Positions 53,273 to 62,108 of a stretch of 64,000 bases of DNA are shown piece after piece. A program made the translations under genes and the position numbers. The first letter of the stretch is position 1; each line of letters begins with the position of its first letter. The DNA lies in contig OZ252093.1 in NCBI GenBank assembly GCA_965248175.1, positions 1,178,001 to 1,242,000 on the forward strand, in the 5' to 3' direction. This DNA comes from VXPQ01 sp965248175 (GTDB lineage Bacteria; Bacteroidota; Rhodothermia; Rhodothermales; VXPQ01). The notes below the pieces were generated by a model that did no database searches, was not told the DNA's origin, and was given only the letters and a program-made list of their open reading frames with translations.

Positions 53273-53431
53273 GAACGCAAAGTAGGGACCGGGAAACGGA
53301 CAGAGAACCGTTCGGCAGGGATTCCGTGTAATTCGGCGAGGACAACTCCGGTTCCTGCGTACTATGCAATCCGCTTGTGTGCGGGGCGTTAGAAGAAGCC
53401 CTCGTGCGGCAGCAAAACCGAATGTGGAATC

Positions 53432-53821
53432 ATGGACAGGAATGAATTGCTCGAACAAGTAAAATTCGGTCCCGACGGACTGGTTGCGGCACTGGCGCAA
53501 GACCACGAAACGGGTGAGGTACTGATGCTTGCCTGGATGAACCGGGATACCCTGCAACGCACACTCGAAGAGAACGTCATGACGTATTGGAGCCGTTCTC
53601 GTCAGGAAATCTGGGTGAAGGGTCAAAGCAGCGGTCATATTCAGGAGATTATGGAAATTCGGATCGATTGCGACGGCGATACGCTTCTCTTTAAGGTGAA
53701 GCAGCATGGAGGAGCTGCCTGTCACACCGGGCACAAGTCGTGTTTTCATCGCCGGTACGAACATGCACGCCTTGTTACGGACAGCGAGCGCGTGTTTGAT
53801 CCGGATGAAGTGTACGGGTAG
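53432..53821 (+). CDS. hisI: Phosphoribosyl-AMP cyclohydrolase
   Basis: A 129-residue enzyme opening the adenine ring of phosphoribosyl-AMP in histidine biosynthesis. VAALAQDHETGEVLMLAWMN, YWSRSRQEIWVKGQSSGH, the metal site RIDCDGDTLLFKV and the zinc Cys/His motif GGAACHTGHKSCF are all intact. It is the stand-alone form without the HisE domain. No other his gene lies in the window. It is transcribed away from yidD with about 160 bp between starts. Confidence 0.96.
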   Translation: MDRNELLEQVKFGPDGLVAALAQDHETGEVLMLAWMNRDTLQRTLEENVMTYWSRSRQEIWVKGQSSGHIQEIMEIRIDCDGDTLLFKVKQHGGAACHTGHKSCFHRRYEHARLVTDSERVFDPDEVYG

Positions 53822-53964
53822 GCCTATGAAGAGGTGTCCGGCGTGCCCCTGTCTTCTGCCTGCGGTTCAGCACAAGGCGCCCAGGGCGTCCGTTCTCTGT
53901 GTACAGCAGATTATATTCCCGTTACGTGTTTTGATGGCGGCTTGCCCGCCTTTAGTTTGTGGCT

Positions 53965-55392
53965 ATGAGGCGACGCACCAAAATTGTTTGTACCCTGGGA
54001 CCGTCTTCGTCGGACCCCGGCACGATCCGGGAGTTGATTCGGGCGGGTATGGATATTGCCCGGCTCAACTTTTCTCACGGCAGTCACGATGATCATGCCC
54101 GGCTTATTCGTTATGTGCGCGAAGCAGCCGACGACCAGGGAAAGGTGGTGCCGATTCTCCAGGACCTGCAGGGCCCCAAAATCCGGCTTGGGCCGATCAG
54201 CAACGGCGCCGTTCCGATCAGTAAGGGGCAGCGGTTAACACTGACTACCGAACCCCTCGAATATGGTACGGCCGAGCGGGTGCAAATCACGTACGACCTG
54301 CTGGCACAGGATGTCAGTGTAGGCGGGCGCATCCTGGTCGACGACGGCTTGCTCGAATTGCAAGTAATTGACATTATCGACACCGATGTCATTACCGAGG
54401 TGATTGTCGGCGGGCCTTTGTCTTCCCGCAAGGGAGTCAATCTGCCCGACATCAAAACGTCTGCGCCGGCGCTTACTGCAAAAGATCAGCGCGACCTTGC
54501 ATTCGGCTTGTCACAGGATGTTGATATGATTGCCCTGTCGTTCGTGCGCGACGATTCCGACGTAATCGACTTGCTGCAGCGTATACGTGCATCGGGCAAA
54601 CAGGTTATGGCATTAGCCAAAATCGAGAAACCGGAAGCTGTTCGCCGTTTTGATGCCGTTTTGGAGGCCAGCGAGGGCATCATGGTGGCACGTGGGGATC
54701 TGGGCATCGAAATGCCTCTCTCACAGGTGCCATCCACTCAGAAAATGATCATCCACAAGTGCATTGCGGCCGGCAAGCCGGTGATCACCGCTACGCAGAT
54801 GCTCGAGAGCATGATCAATAATCCTCGCCCGATGAGGGCCGAGGTAAGCGATGTCGCCAATGCGGTGCTTGACGGGAGTGACGCGGTCATGCTTTCCGGT
54901 GAAACGGCGGTGGGAAAACATCCGGTTCAAGTCGTCGAAGTCATGTCCCGGATTGTTGAGGAAGCCGAACGGCATCGGTGGCAATACCAGAACCCGCTTT
55001 CCAAGTCGGTGGAGCGCCGTTTTATCTCCGAAGACGTTACGGAGTCGGTAAGCTTTACGGCGGTCGATCTGGCCGAGCAGGTAGGAGCTACCGCCATCGC
55101 TTGTCTTACGGCTACGGGAACTACGGCGCGTGCGATCGCCCGTCATCGTCCCGGGATGCCTCTTCATGCATTCACCGATGACGAAAGGGTGATGCGTCGG
55201 CTGCACCTTCTCTGGGGAACAACATCGTTCCTGATCCCGTTCCAGCGGGACACCGACGAAGGAGTCCAGAGCGTCCACTCCATCTTGCGAGAGCGAGAGT
55301 TGGTCCGTTCCGGAGACCTGATCGTCATTACGGCGGGGATGCCGTTGCCCGCAAAGGGGCGAACCAATATGATTCAGGTAAGCCGCATATAG
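53965..55392 (+). CDS. pyk: Pyruvate kinase
   Basis: A 475-residue glycolytic enzyme making pyruvate and ATP from phosphoenolpyruvate. RRRTKIVCTLGPSSS opens the barrel, LNFSHGSHDDH, LQDLQGPKIRLG and the catalytic ALAKIEKPEAVRRF follow. MVARGDLGIEMPLSQVP, ATQMLESMINNPRPMRAEVSDVANAVLDGSDAVMLSGETA (spread over residues about 272-312) and a C-terminal domain complete it. A GTG at 53959 two codons upstream is an alternative start. A 5-bp hairpin (GGCGG/CCGCC, 53936-53950) lies just before the gene. Confidence 0.97.
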   Translation: MRRRTKIVCTLGPSSSDPGTIRELIRAGMDIARLNFSHGSHDDHARLIRYVREAADDQGKVVPILQDLQGPKIRLGPISNGAVPISKGQRLTLTTEPLEYGTAERVQITYDLLAQDVSVGGRILVDDGLLELQVIDIIDTDVITEVIVGGPLSSRKGVNLPDIKTSAPALTAKDQRDLAFGLSQDVDMIALSFVRDDSDVIDLLQRIRASGKQVMALAKIEKPEAVRRFDAVLEASEGIMVARGDLGIEMPLSQVPSTQKMIIHKCIAAGKPVITATQMLESMINNPRPMRAEVSDVANAVLDGSDAVMLSGETAVGKHPVQVVEVMSRIVEEAERHRWQYQNPLSKSVERRFISEDVTESVSFTAVDLAEQVGATAIACLTATGTTARAIARHRPGMPLHAFTDDERVMRRLHLLWGTTSFLIPFQRDTDEGVQSVHSILRERELVRSGDLIVITAGMPLPAKGRTNMIQVSRI

Positions 55393-55484
55393 GATAGCGT
55401 ATACTATTCCCCGCTTTCCTGCGTTCTGGCTGGGCTTCTTCACGTTTTCTCTCTTTCCTGCGCAGCACATTCGACTGCCGCTTT

Positions 55485-58400
55485 ATGCCACCATCCGTTC
55501 GCACCGGCGCCTATCTGTTTGCGGCGATCTTGTTTTTCGCTGTAGCCGGCTGCGGGGGTAATTCCTTCATTGGGAAGCGGTACGACAATTTCACCTCCTA
55601 TTACAATACGTTCTATAACGCAGGGCAGGTCTATAAGGATGGCGTTAACGCCATGGAGTCCTCCGAACAGCCCATAGACCGGACGCAGTATCTTGGCATC
55701 TTCGGCGGGCCGCCCCGATCGGGTGGTAATATCAATTTCCAGAATGCGATAGAGAAGAGCGCCAATGTGCTGCGGGACCATCCGCGCTCCAAATGGGTGG
55801 ACGATGCGCTCGTGCTTATCGGGAAATCCTATTTCTATCAGGAAAATTATGTGGGGGCCGAGCAGAAATTCCGTGAAGTAATTGCCTTCGAGACCAGTCT
55901 TGAAGACGAGGCCCGGATCTGGCTGGCCCGGACACTGATGGCGGCGCGAGCCTACGAATCGGCGCAGGAACACCTTGCGAGCAGCCTGGACAGGGAAAAT
56001 ACGTCTCGGCGATCGGCGGCGCGTCTGCGCCTTGCTCTCGGCGAACTTTTCGTTAAACAGGGGGCCTTCGAAAAAGCGGCTACTGAACTCGAAGCGGGTT
56101 TGCTGGATGTGCGCAGCAACGATCTCCAGGCTAAAGGGGCTTTTTTGCTCGGCCAGGTGTACGAAACACTGGAGCGGTACGAAGAAGCGGTCGAGGCCTA
56201 CAGGCGCGTGCTCAAGGCGCGTCCCCCGTATGAACTTGACTATGCCGCGTCGTTGAGTATCGTGCGTGTACAGGGCATGCACCTCGATGGTGTTGCGGCC
56301 CTTGAAGCATTGCGTCGCATGGATCGTGACGACAAACATTATGACCGGCGCTTCGAACTCGCGTACGTGCGCGGCCGTATTTATCATGCGCAAGAACAGT
56401 CTCAGGATGCGCTTGTCATGTACCGGCATATCCTGTATGAGGAAGAAAGCGTAGGTCAGGCTGTCAGGGGGCTGACCCACTATGCGCTTGCCGAATTGTA
56501 CCGGGACGTTTTCAGAGATTACCTTCTTGCCTCGGCGCACTTCGATACTGCGCGCACATCGCTTCCATCCTCCTCGTCAGGCTCCGGAAGAGCCCTGGAA
56601 TACGCTCCCGAAGCTGTGACGGATGCGGCTCGTCAGGCCGAAGTGTTTGCCAGTTTTGCCGATGTGCGCAACAACATCGCACGAATGGATTCGTTGCTTG
56701 AGTTAGGGCGCTTGTCCGACGAGGCATTCGATGAGCGTATTCTTGCATTGCAGCAGCAGAAAGCCGAAGAACTTGCCGAAGAGCGCCGGCGCGCAGAACA
56801 ATTGCAAGCGGAACGCGGGTTTCAGGATGCGGCCTCCCGGACGGGTGCGGGAGGTGCGGGCGCAGGTTCCAATGCCGCCGATACCGGTGAGGCCGGTTTT
56901 CTGTATCACCTGGATCGTACTCGCGTACAGGAAGCGCGTATCAACTTTGTAGCGCGCTGGGGTGAACGTCCCCATGTGCCCGGCTGGCGCCGTATGGAAG
57001 CCGTGTCGATTGCCTTGAGTGCGAGAGAGCATCCCGATTCCAGAGAGGGAGCAGCTTCGTCGGACGACGGCGGCGACGGTATAGGGATGTATGCGTTGCC
57101 CCTGATCGATATTTCGGGCGTTCCGCGTGATTCGCTGAGTCAGGTGATTATGGAAGGGGAACGGGCGCTGGCCCGGTACGAACTGGGGAATGTCCTTTTT
57201 CTTTCGATGAACAAGGCGGATTCCGCGGCAGTCTGGTATCGCATGGTGATTGAGAAAGATGCTGATACGGAAGTCGCTCAGCGGGCGTTTTATGCACTGG
57301 CCGAAGTGCAGCGCTCGCTGGGCGATATCGCTAGTGCGCAAGGGATATACAGGCAGGTGTTGGCTGACTATCCGGATTCTGATTTCGCGGCCAGGGTCCG
57401 CATAGAACTTGGCTTGGAGCCGGAGGAAACGTCTGATAGTATCGCCGTGGCGCTGGAAGAATACGATGAGGCGGTGCTCCGATGGCGTCGCGGGGCGTAC
57501 GAAGAAGCGCTCAACCACATGGTGCTCATTGCCTCCCGATATCGAAATATGGAGGTGGCGCCGAGGGCGCTGTTTGCAGCGGGGCGCATTTATTTCGAAT
57601 GGGCGGCCTCCGATTCGCTGGATGTGCTTGGTCCGTTGCCCATACAGCTACCCGATTCGGTGCTTGCGCAGGCCGGGATTCTGGAACTTGCTCCGGCCTT
57701 TCCCTCTTCTGCAGACACGCTGCTGGCCGAAGAGCAAGAAGCCAACACAGATCTTTCTCCGGAAGATTCAGAAGAGTACACCGCCCCGGATACGCTTGTT
57801 GCACCATCCGGGAGCGACGTTGCGCCGCAAAGTGATCTTCTTGCTTCCGCCGACACGGATATGGTTGACCTCCGTTCGGTGTATGCCGGCGTGCGCACCT
57901 TGTATCCATCCTCGACCTATGCTGATAGAGCCGGATATATTCTGGACATGCTGGATCAGGAAATTCAGGCATTGCAAGCTGCGGTGGACTCTGTAGCATC
58001 CGATTCCCTTGCCGGTTCGCCTCTCTCGGATTCCCTTGCCAGTGAACAGGTTGGCAATGTTCCTGCTGTTCCTGACGAGATGCTTTTGCCCCCCGACGAA
58101 ACTCGCTTACCTCCTGCCGAGGCGCCTTTACCTCCTGCCGAGGCGCTTTTACCTCCTGACGAGGCGCTTTTACCTCCTGACGAGGCGCCTTTGCCTTCTG
58201 ACGAGGCGCTTTTACCTCCTGACGAGGCGCCTTTGCCTTCTGACGAGGCGCTTTTACCTCCTGACGAGGCGCCTTTGCCTTCTGACGAGGCGCCTTTACC
58301 TTCCAATGAGACAACCCTGCCTGCGATCCCGAGCGGTGAATTTTCCCTGTACGGTAGTGAGGGCATACGGCCGGAATTGGGCGGATTCACGATCGTGCTC

Positions 58401-58628
58401 GATGCGCACGCCGACCGCGAACCTATGGAAATGCTTGTCGCTCCATATATCCAGCAGGGCCTGCGTGCCGGTGTAGTGGCCAACTCGGTGGATGACAGGA
58501 TCGTTTATCGCGCTGCGCTTGGACACTTCCCGGATGAAGCTACTGCCGGTGCGGCGCTGGAAGGGCTTGGGTATATGCTCGGGGAGCTTGCGGGGAGCCC
58601 CCGCGTCGAACCTCTGACTCTTCCGTAG
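55485..58628 (+). CDS. TPR lipoprotein, PorW/SprE-like, with Pro-rich repeat and SPOR-like C-terminus
   Basis: A 1047-residue outer-envelope lipoprotein. The signal peptide ends with lipobox VAGC at Cys23. The sequence just after it, FIGKRYDNFTSYYNTFYNAGQVYKDGV, resembles the start of PorW/SprE proteins needed for T9SS function and gliding. Many TPR-like helix pairs follow between about residues 80 and 660 (for example ALVLIGKSYFYQENYVGAEQ; YETLERYEEAVEAYRRVLK). Residues 867-943 are a Pro/Glu-rich tandem repeat. The last 95 residues (GFTIVLDAHADREP; VYRAALGHFPDEATAGAAL) look like a SPOR-type domain, which would bind denuded peptidoglycan. Assignment to PorW/SprE rests on pattern resemblance. 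Confidence 0.78.
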   Translation: MPPSVRTGAYLFAAILFFAVAGCGGNSFIGKRYDNFTSYYNTFYNAGQVYKDGVNAMESSEQPIDRTQYLGIFGGPPRSGGNINFQNAIEKSANVLRDHPRSKWVDDALVLIGKSYFYQENYVGAEQKFREVIAFETSLEDEARIWLARTLMAARAYESAQEHLASSLDRENTSRRSAARLRLALGELFVKQGAFEKAATELEAGLLDVRSNDLQAKGAFLLGQVYETLERYEEAVEAYRRVLKARPPYELDYAASLSIVRVQGMHLDGVAALEALRRMDRDDKHYDRRFELAYVRGRIYHAQEQSQDALVMYRHILYEEESVGQAVRGLTHYALAELYRDVFRDYLLASAHFDTARTSLPSSSSGSGRALEYAPEAVTDAARQAEVFASFADVRNNIARMDSLLELGRLSDEAFDERILALQQQKAEELAEERRRAEQLQAERGFQDAASRTGAGGAGAGSNAADTGEAGFLYHLDRTRVQEARINFVARWGERPHVPGWRRMEAVSIALSAREHPDSREGAASSDDGGDGIGMYALPLIDISGVPRDSLSQVIMEGERALARYELGNVLFLSMNKADSAAVWYRMVIEKDADTEVAQRAFYALAEVQRSLGDIASAQGIYRQVLADYPDSDFAARVRIELGLEPEETSDSIAVALEEYDEAVLRWRRGAYEEALNHMVLIASRYRNMEVAPRALFAAGRIYFEWAASDSLDVLGPLPIQLPDSVLAQAGILELAPAFPSSADTLLAEEQEANTDLSPEDSEEYTAPDTLVAPSGSDVAPQSDLLASADTDMVDLRSVYAGVRTLYPSSTYADRAGYILDMLDQEIQALQAAVDSVASDSLAGSPLSDSLASEQVGNVPAVPDEMLLPPDETRLPPAEAPLPPAEALLPPDEALLPPDEAPLPSDEALLPPDEAPLPSDEALLPPDEAPLPSDEAPLPSNETTLPAIPSGEFSLYGSEGIRPELGGFTIVLDAHADREPMEMLVAPYIQQGLRAGVVANSVDDRIVYRAALGHFPDEATAGAALEGLGYMLGELAGSPRVEPLTLP
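58083..58313 (+). repeat. 21-bp coding tandem repeat, 11 units
   Basis: Eleven 21-bp units each encode seven residues of the form LLPPDEA or PLPSDEA. The central part alternates these two as three copies of a 42-bp higher-order unit. The repeat stays in frame with the PorW-like gene and encodes a rigid, acidic, proline-rich spacer between the TPR region and the C-terminal domain. Nearly identical units suggest recent expansion. Confidence 0.92.
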
Positions 58629-58816
58629 ACTCCCCGTCCGGGGTGCAGGGTGGCCTGGCGCTATTCGCCTTGTTCTCTCTCCCGATGCACCGTGCCCCCG
58701 GAGGAACAGCCCCATCTGTTACAGGTAAACAATGTTTGCCCGTACGTATGCAACGCACCATAATGCACAAACAGGTTGACGGGGCGTAATGCCGTACTGG
58801 CGTAACCACTTGCGAT

Positions 58817-60946
58817 ATGTCGGAAACCGGTCCTGAACACACACAACCGGAAGTGGACGATTCGTCCAGAGGGGATAGCTCGCGGCCGCCGAAGCGCAGG
58901 CCGAAGCTTGCGGTGTGGATATATCTGGCGGTATTTCTGATGCTGCTCTTTCACATTCTGCTCTTCCGGTCTGGCGGGTCATCGAATCCGATCGACTACA
59001 AGACATTTCTTCAGCATGTGGAGAGTGGGTATATCGATAAGGTGGTCGTTGTCAACGACCGGAGCATTGAGGGTGTTTATACACCGGAAGCCGTCGAACA
59101 GGGGTTGGTCGAAGTACCGGAGCCGACAAACAATTTTCTTGCCGACCGCTCCAATGAGCCCTCCCTTGCTTTTGCCAGCACGAAGACTGACGACCATGAC
59201 CTGACCGATTTTTTACTGGATTACAATGAGCGGGCTGTCGCCGAGGGCAACTCGACTGTGGAATTTTCCGCACGGATCGAGGAGCGGTGGTTCGGCGGGA
59301 TGCTGGCATGGATTTTCCCCCTGCTTCTTATTGTTTTTCTGTGGATTTTTCTGATTCGCCGTATGAATCCGGGGTCCCAGGTGCTCAATATCGGAAAGAA
59401 CAAGGCAGTGCTTTTCGACGCTATGGGGGACCAGCAATTGACGTTCAAGGATGTGGCGGGACTCGACGAAGCCAAGGAAGAGGTTGCCGAGGTTGCCGAT
59501 TTTCTAACGACTCCGAAAAAGTTCATCAGACTGGGCGGCAAGCTCCCCAAGGGCGTGCTGCTCGTAGGCCCCCCCGGGACAGGCAAGACCTTGCTGGCAA
59601 AGGCTGTCGCCGGGGAAGCCGGAGTACCGTTCTTTTCTCTGTCCGGGTCCGATTTTGTCGAGATGTTCGTGGGGGTAGGCGCCGCCCGTGTGCGCGATCT
59701 TTTCAAGCAGGCCAAGGAGAAGGCGCCCTGCATCATTTTTATCGACGAAATTGACGCCATCGGACGGACTCGCGGGCGCGGCATGATGATGGGAGCCAAC
59801 GACGAACGCGAGAATACGCTGAATCAGTTACTTGTCGAGATGGACGGGTTCAATACCGACAAGGGGGTCATTATCATGGCCGCCACCAATCGCCCGGACG
59901 TACTTGACAGCGCATTGTTACGTCCCGGCCGTTTTGATCGGCAAATCATGATCGACAAACCTGACCGGCGTGAGCGTGCGGAAATTTTCAGGGTGCATAC
60001 CCGCAGGTTAGTGTTGCATGATGACGTGAATCCGGAGATGCTGGCTGGACAAACACCAGGTTTTGCAGGCGCCGAAATCGCCAATGTATGCAATGAGGCT
60101 GCCTTGCTTGCTGCCCGGGAAGAAAAGGAATCCATTGAGATGGAGGATTTCGAGCATGCGATCGACAGAGTGATCGCCGGGCTTGAAAAGAAGAACAAAC
60201 TCATTTCGCCGGAAGAGCGAAAGATTGTTGCCTACCACGAGGCGGGCCACGCAATTACGGGTTGGTTTCTGGAGAATACGGATCCGGTTGTCAAGGTGTC
60301 GATTATACCACGTGGCCTGGCCGCTCTCGGCTATGCCCAGTATCTACCCGAAGAACGCTATCTCTACACCAAAGAGGCGTTGCTGGATCGGATGACCATG
60401 GCCATCGGCGGGCGCGTTGCCGAGGAAATCGTTTTCGGGCGTATTTCGACCGGGGCGCAGAATGACCTCGAACGCATTACCAGGATGGCGTATGCAATGG
60501 TCGTCTATTACGGCATGAGCGAGCGAATCGGCTGTGTCTCTTATAATCGCTCGGACCGGGATGAAGACGCACCGGTTTTCGAAAAACCTTATTCCAACGA
60601 AACTGCCCGCATTATCGACGAGGAGGTGCGAGCCATCATTAACGAGATTCGAGAGTGTGCACGCACATTGCTGGAGGAGAAGCGTGCATTACTTGAAGAT
60701 ATGGCGAAGGCGTTGCTGAAAAAGGAAGTACTGGGTCCGAAAGAAATTGTCGGGATTCTCGGGCCGCGCCCCTATGGTGAATATATTTCGCTGAACGGCA
60801 CTCCCGACAAGGAAGCCAAGGCAGAGGCTGGTGGAAACGGTGTTGTTGCAGACGGCCTTCATGCAGAATTTGATGGGGAAGCTGCTCCGGATTCGGAGGC
60901 AAATTCTGAAGAGACCGGGGAAACTGCCAGCAGCACACAAATCTGA
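58817..60946 (+). CDS. ftsH: ATP-dependent zinc metalloprotease FtsH
   Basis: A 709-residue membrane-bound AAA+ protease. Two membrane segments lie near residues 31-52 and 160-180 with a periplasmic part between them. The AAA domain carries Walker A GPPGTGKT (about 251-258), Walker B CIIFIDEID, and the second region of homology ATNRPDVLDSALLRPGRFDR. The protease active site is HEAGH at about 474-478. The last 60 residues are acidic, Ala/Glu-rich and likely disordered. It degrades membrane and short-lived cytosolic proteins. It lies 185 bp before rpsL. Confidence 0.97.
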   Translation: MSETGPEHTQPEVDDSSRGDSSRPPKRRPKLAVWIYLAVFLMLLFHILLFRSGGSSNPIDYKTFLQHVESGYIDKVVVVNDRSIEGVYTPEAVEQGLVEVPEPTNNFLADRSNEPSLAFASTKTDDHDLTDFLLDYNERAVAEGNSTVEFSARIEERWFGGMLAWIFPLLLIVFLWIFLIRRMNPGSQVLNIGKNKAVLFDAMGDQQLTFKDVAGLDEAKEEVAEVADFLTTPKKFIRLGGKLPKGVLLVGPPGTGKTLLAKAVAGEAGVPFFSLSGSDFVEMFVGVGAARVRDLFKQAKEKAPCIIFIDEIDAIGRTRGRGMMMGANDERENTLNQLLVEMDGFNTDKGVIIMAATNRPDVLDSALLRPGRFDRQIMIDKPDRRERAEIFRVHTRRLVLHDDVNPEMLAGQTPGFAGAEIANVCNEAALLAAREEKESIEMEDFEHAIDRVIAGLEKKNKLISPEERKIVAYHEAGHAITGWFLENTDPVVKVSIIPRGLAALGYAQYLPEERYLYTKEALLDRMTMAIGGRVAEEIVFGRISTGAQNDLERITRMAYAMVVYYGMSERIGCVSYNRSDRDEDAPVFEKPYSNETARIIDEEVRAIINEIRECARTLLEEKRALLEDMAKALLKKEVLGPKEIVGILGPRPYGEYISLNGTPDKEAKAEAGGNGVVADGLHAEFDGEAAPDSEANSEETGETASSTQI

Positions 60947-60950
60947 TGCA

Positions 60951-60981
60951 GGGGCCGCTCCTCGAGGCCTTGCGATTTTTT
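60951..60981 (+). terminator. Weak candidate terminator after ftsH
   Basis: GGGGCC at 60951-60956 can pair with GGCCTT at 60966-60971 (two G-T pairs) around a 9-nt loop, followed by GCGA and a run of six T. It begins 5 bp after the ftsH stop. The stem is short, so this is only a candidate. Confidence 0.35.
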
Positions 60982-61002
60982 ACTTTATCTTAACCGATTT
61001 CA

Positions 61003-61031
61003 TTGAATCAAAACTCGAGAAGCGTTATATT
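61003..61031 (+). promoter_or_regulatory. Candidate promoter of the rpsL-rpsG-fusA operon
   Basis: TTGAAT at 61003-61008 and TATATT at 61026-61031 are separated by 17 bp, fitting a sigma-70-type promoter. It lies about 100 bp before rpsL. Bacteroidota often use a different consensus (TTTG and TAnnTTTG), and none was found here, so the call is tentative. Confidence 0.4.
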
Positions 61032-61131
61032 GTGCGGCTTGCGTTATTCTGACTTTTGCCACGGAATCGTTCAAGACGACTCTACGGCATCCTGATGCGC
61101 GCACCCGCCACATTGAACCGATACCGATATC

Positions 61132-61506
61132 GTGCCAACCATTCAGCAACTCGTTCGCCAGGGGCGAGCCCGAAAGCCTGGAAAAACCAAGGCTGCGGCG
61201 CTCGAAGGCAGTCCGCAGAAGCGGGGTGTCTGTACGCGCGTCTACACGACGACGCCGAAGAAGCCCAACTCTGCGCTCCGCAAGGTAGCGAAGGTGCGGC
61301 TTACGAACGGCTATGAGGTTATTGCCTACATACCGGGTGAGGGGCATAATTTGCAGGAGCATTCGATTGTACTTGTGCGCGGAGGGCGCGTAAAGGACTT
61401 GCCCGGCGTGAAGTATCACATTGTACGTGGTGCACTGGACACGGCAGGCGTCGGAGATCGAATGCAGAGTCGGTCGAAGTACGGCGCGAAAAGGCCACGG
61501 AAGTAA
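61132..61506 (+). CDS. rpsL: 30S ribosomal protein S12
   Basis: A 124-residue ribosomal protein of the decoding centre. PTIQQLVRQGR, KKPNSALRKVAKVRLTNG and LPGVKYHIVRGALD are conserved. The two Lys residues at the usual streptomycin-resistance positions (in TPKKPNS and GVKYH) are unchanged, so no resistance substitution is seen. The start is GTG at 61132. It opens the str operon with rpsG 62 bp downstream. rpoBC, often upstream in Bacteroidota, is replaced here by ftsH. Confidence 0.98.
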   Translation: MPTIQQLVRQGRARKPGKTKAAALEGSPQKRGVCTRVYTTTPKKPNSALRKVAKVRLTNGYEVIAYIPGEGHNLQEHSIVLVRGGRVKDLPGVKYHIVRGALDTAGVGDRMQSRSKYGAKRPRK

Positions 61507-61568
61507 CGCACCGGATTTTATTTTTCAAAGACAGGATGCCTGATCCGTATCGAAACAGGATCTGAATC

Positions 61569-62036
61569 ATGCGCAGAAACAGAGCAGAAAAACGCAAGGC
61601 GGTCGAAGATTCTGTCTATGGCGACGAGCTCGTTGGCCGTTTTATCAGCAGTGTGCTGAAAGATGGCAAGAAAAGCACGGCGCAACGACTTGTGTACAAT
61701 GCTTTCGAGATGGCAGGGGAGCGTAACGGCGAACCGGGCGTCGAGGTGTTCAGAAAGGCAGTGAACAACGTGGCGCCACTCATTGAGGTGCGGAGCCGCC
61801 GGGTAGGGGGCGCCACCTATCAGGTACCCGTCGAAGTGCGCCCCGAGCGACGCACAGCGCTGGCATTCCGGTGGATTATCAGATATGCGCGAGCCCGCAG
61901 CGACAAGAGTTTTGCGTTGCGGCTTGCAAACGAGTTGCAGGCTGCTGCAAATGGAGAGGGAGGGTCTGTGAAGAAGAAAGACGATACGCACAGAATGGCT
62001 GAGTCCAATAAAGCATTCGCACACTTTCGGTTTTAA
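61569..62036 (+). CDS. rpsG: 30S ribosomal protein S7
   Basis: A 155-residue small-subunit protein that nucleates assembly of the 16S rRNA 3' domain. MRRNRAEKRKAVEDSVYGDELVGRFI, VNNVAPLIEVRSRRVGGATYQVPVEV and MAESNKAFAHFRF are all typical. Length is normal. It lies between rpsL and fusA, the conserved str order. Confidence 0.98.
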   Translation: MRRNRAEKRKAVEDSVYGDELVGRFISSVLKDGKKSTAQRLVYNAFEMAGERNGEPGVEVFRKAVNNVAPLIEVRSRRVGGATYQVPVEVRPERRTALAFRWIIRYARARSDKSFALRLANELQAAANGEGGSVKKKDDTHRMAESNKAFAHFRF

Positions 62037-62108
62037 TGGAAACGATGTTGTTCGCAGCCTGTGGTCGCTTGTTTACGGCTGTGGGTTTGATCCATCGAAA
62101 AAAAGATT

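Noticed and set aside
53273..53764. Upstream extension of yidD to a 255-residue protein
   Set aside because: The extension is antisense to hisI and lacks any YidD similarity; yidD homologues begin at the ATG at 53272.
58083..58313. Short regular repeats considered as a CRISPR array
   Set aside because: Units are directly adjacent without unique spacers and encode an in-frame Pro/Glu repeat in the PorW-like gene.
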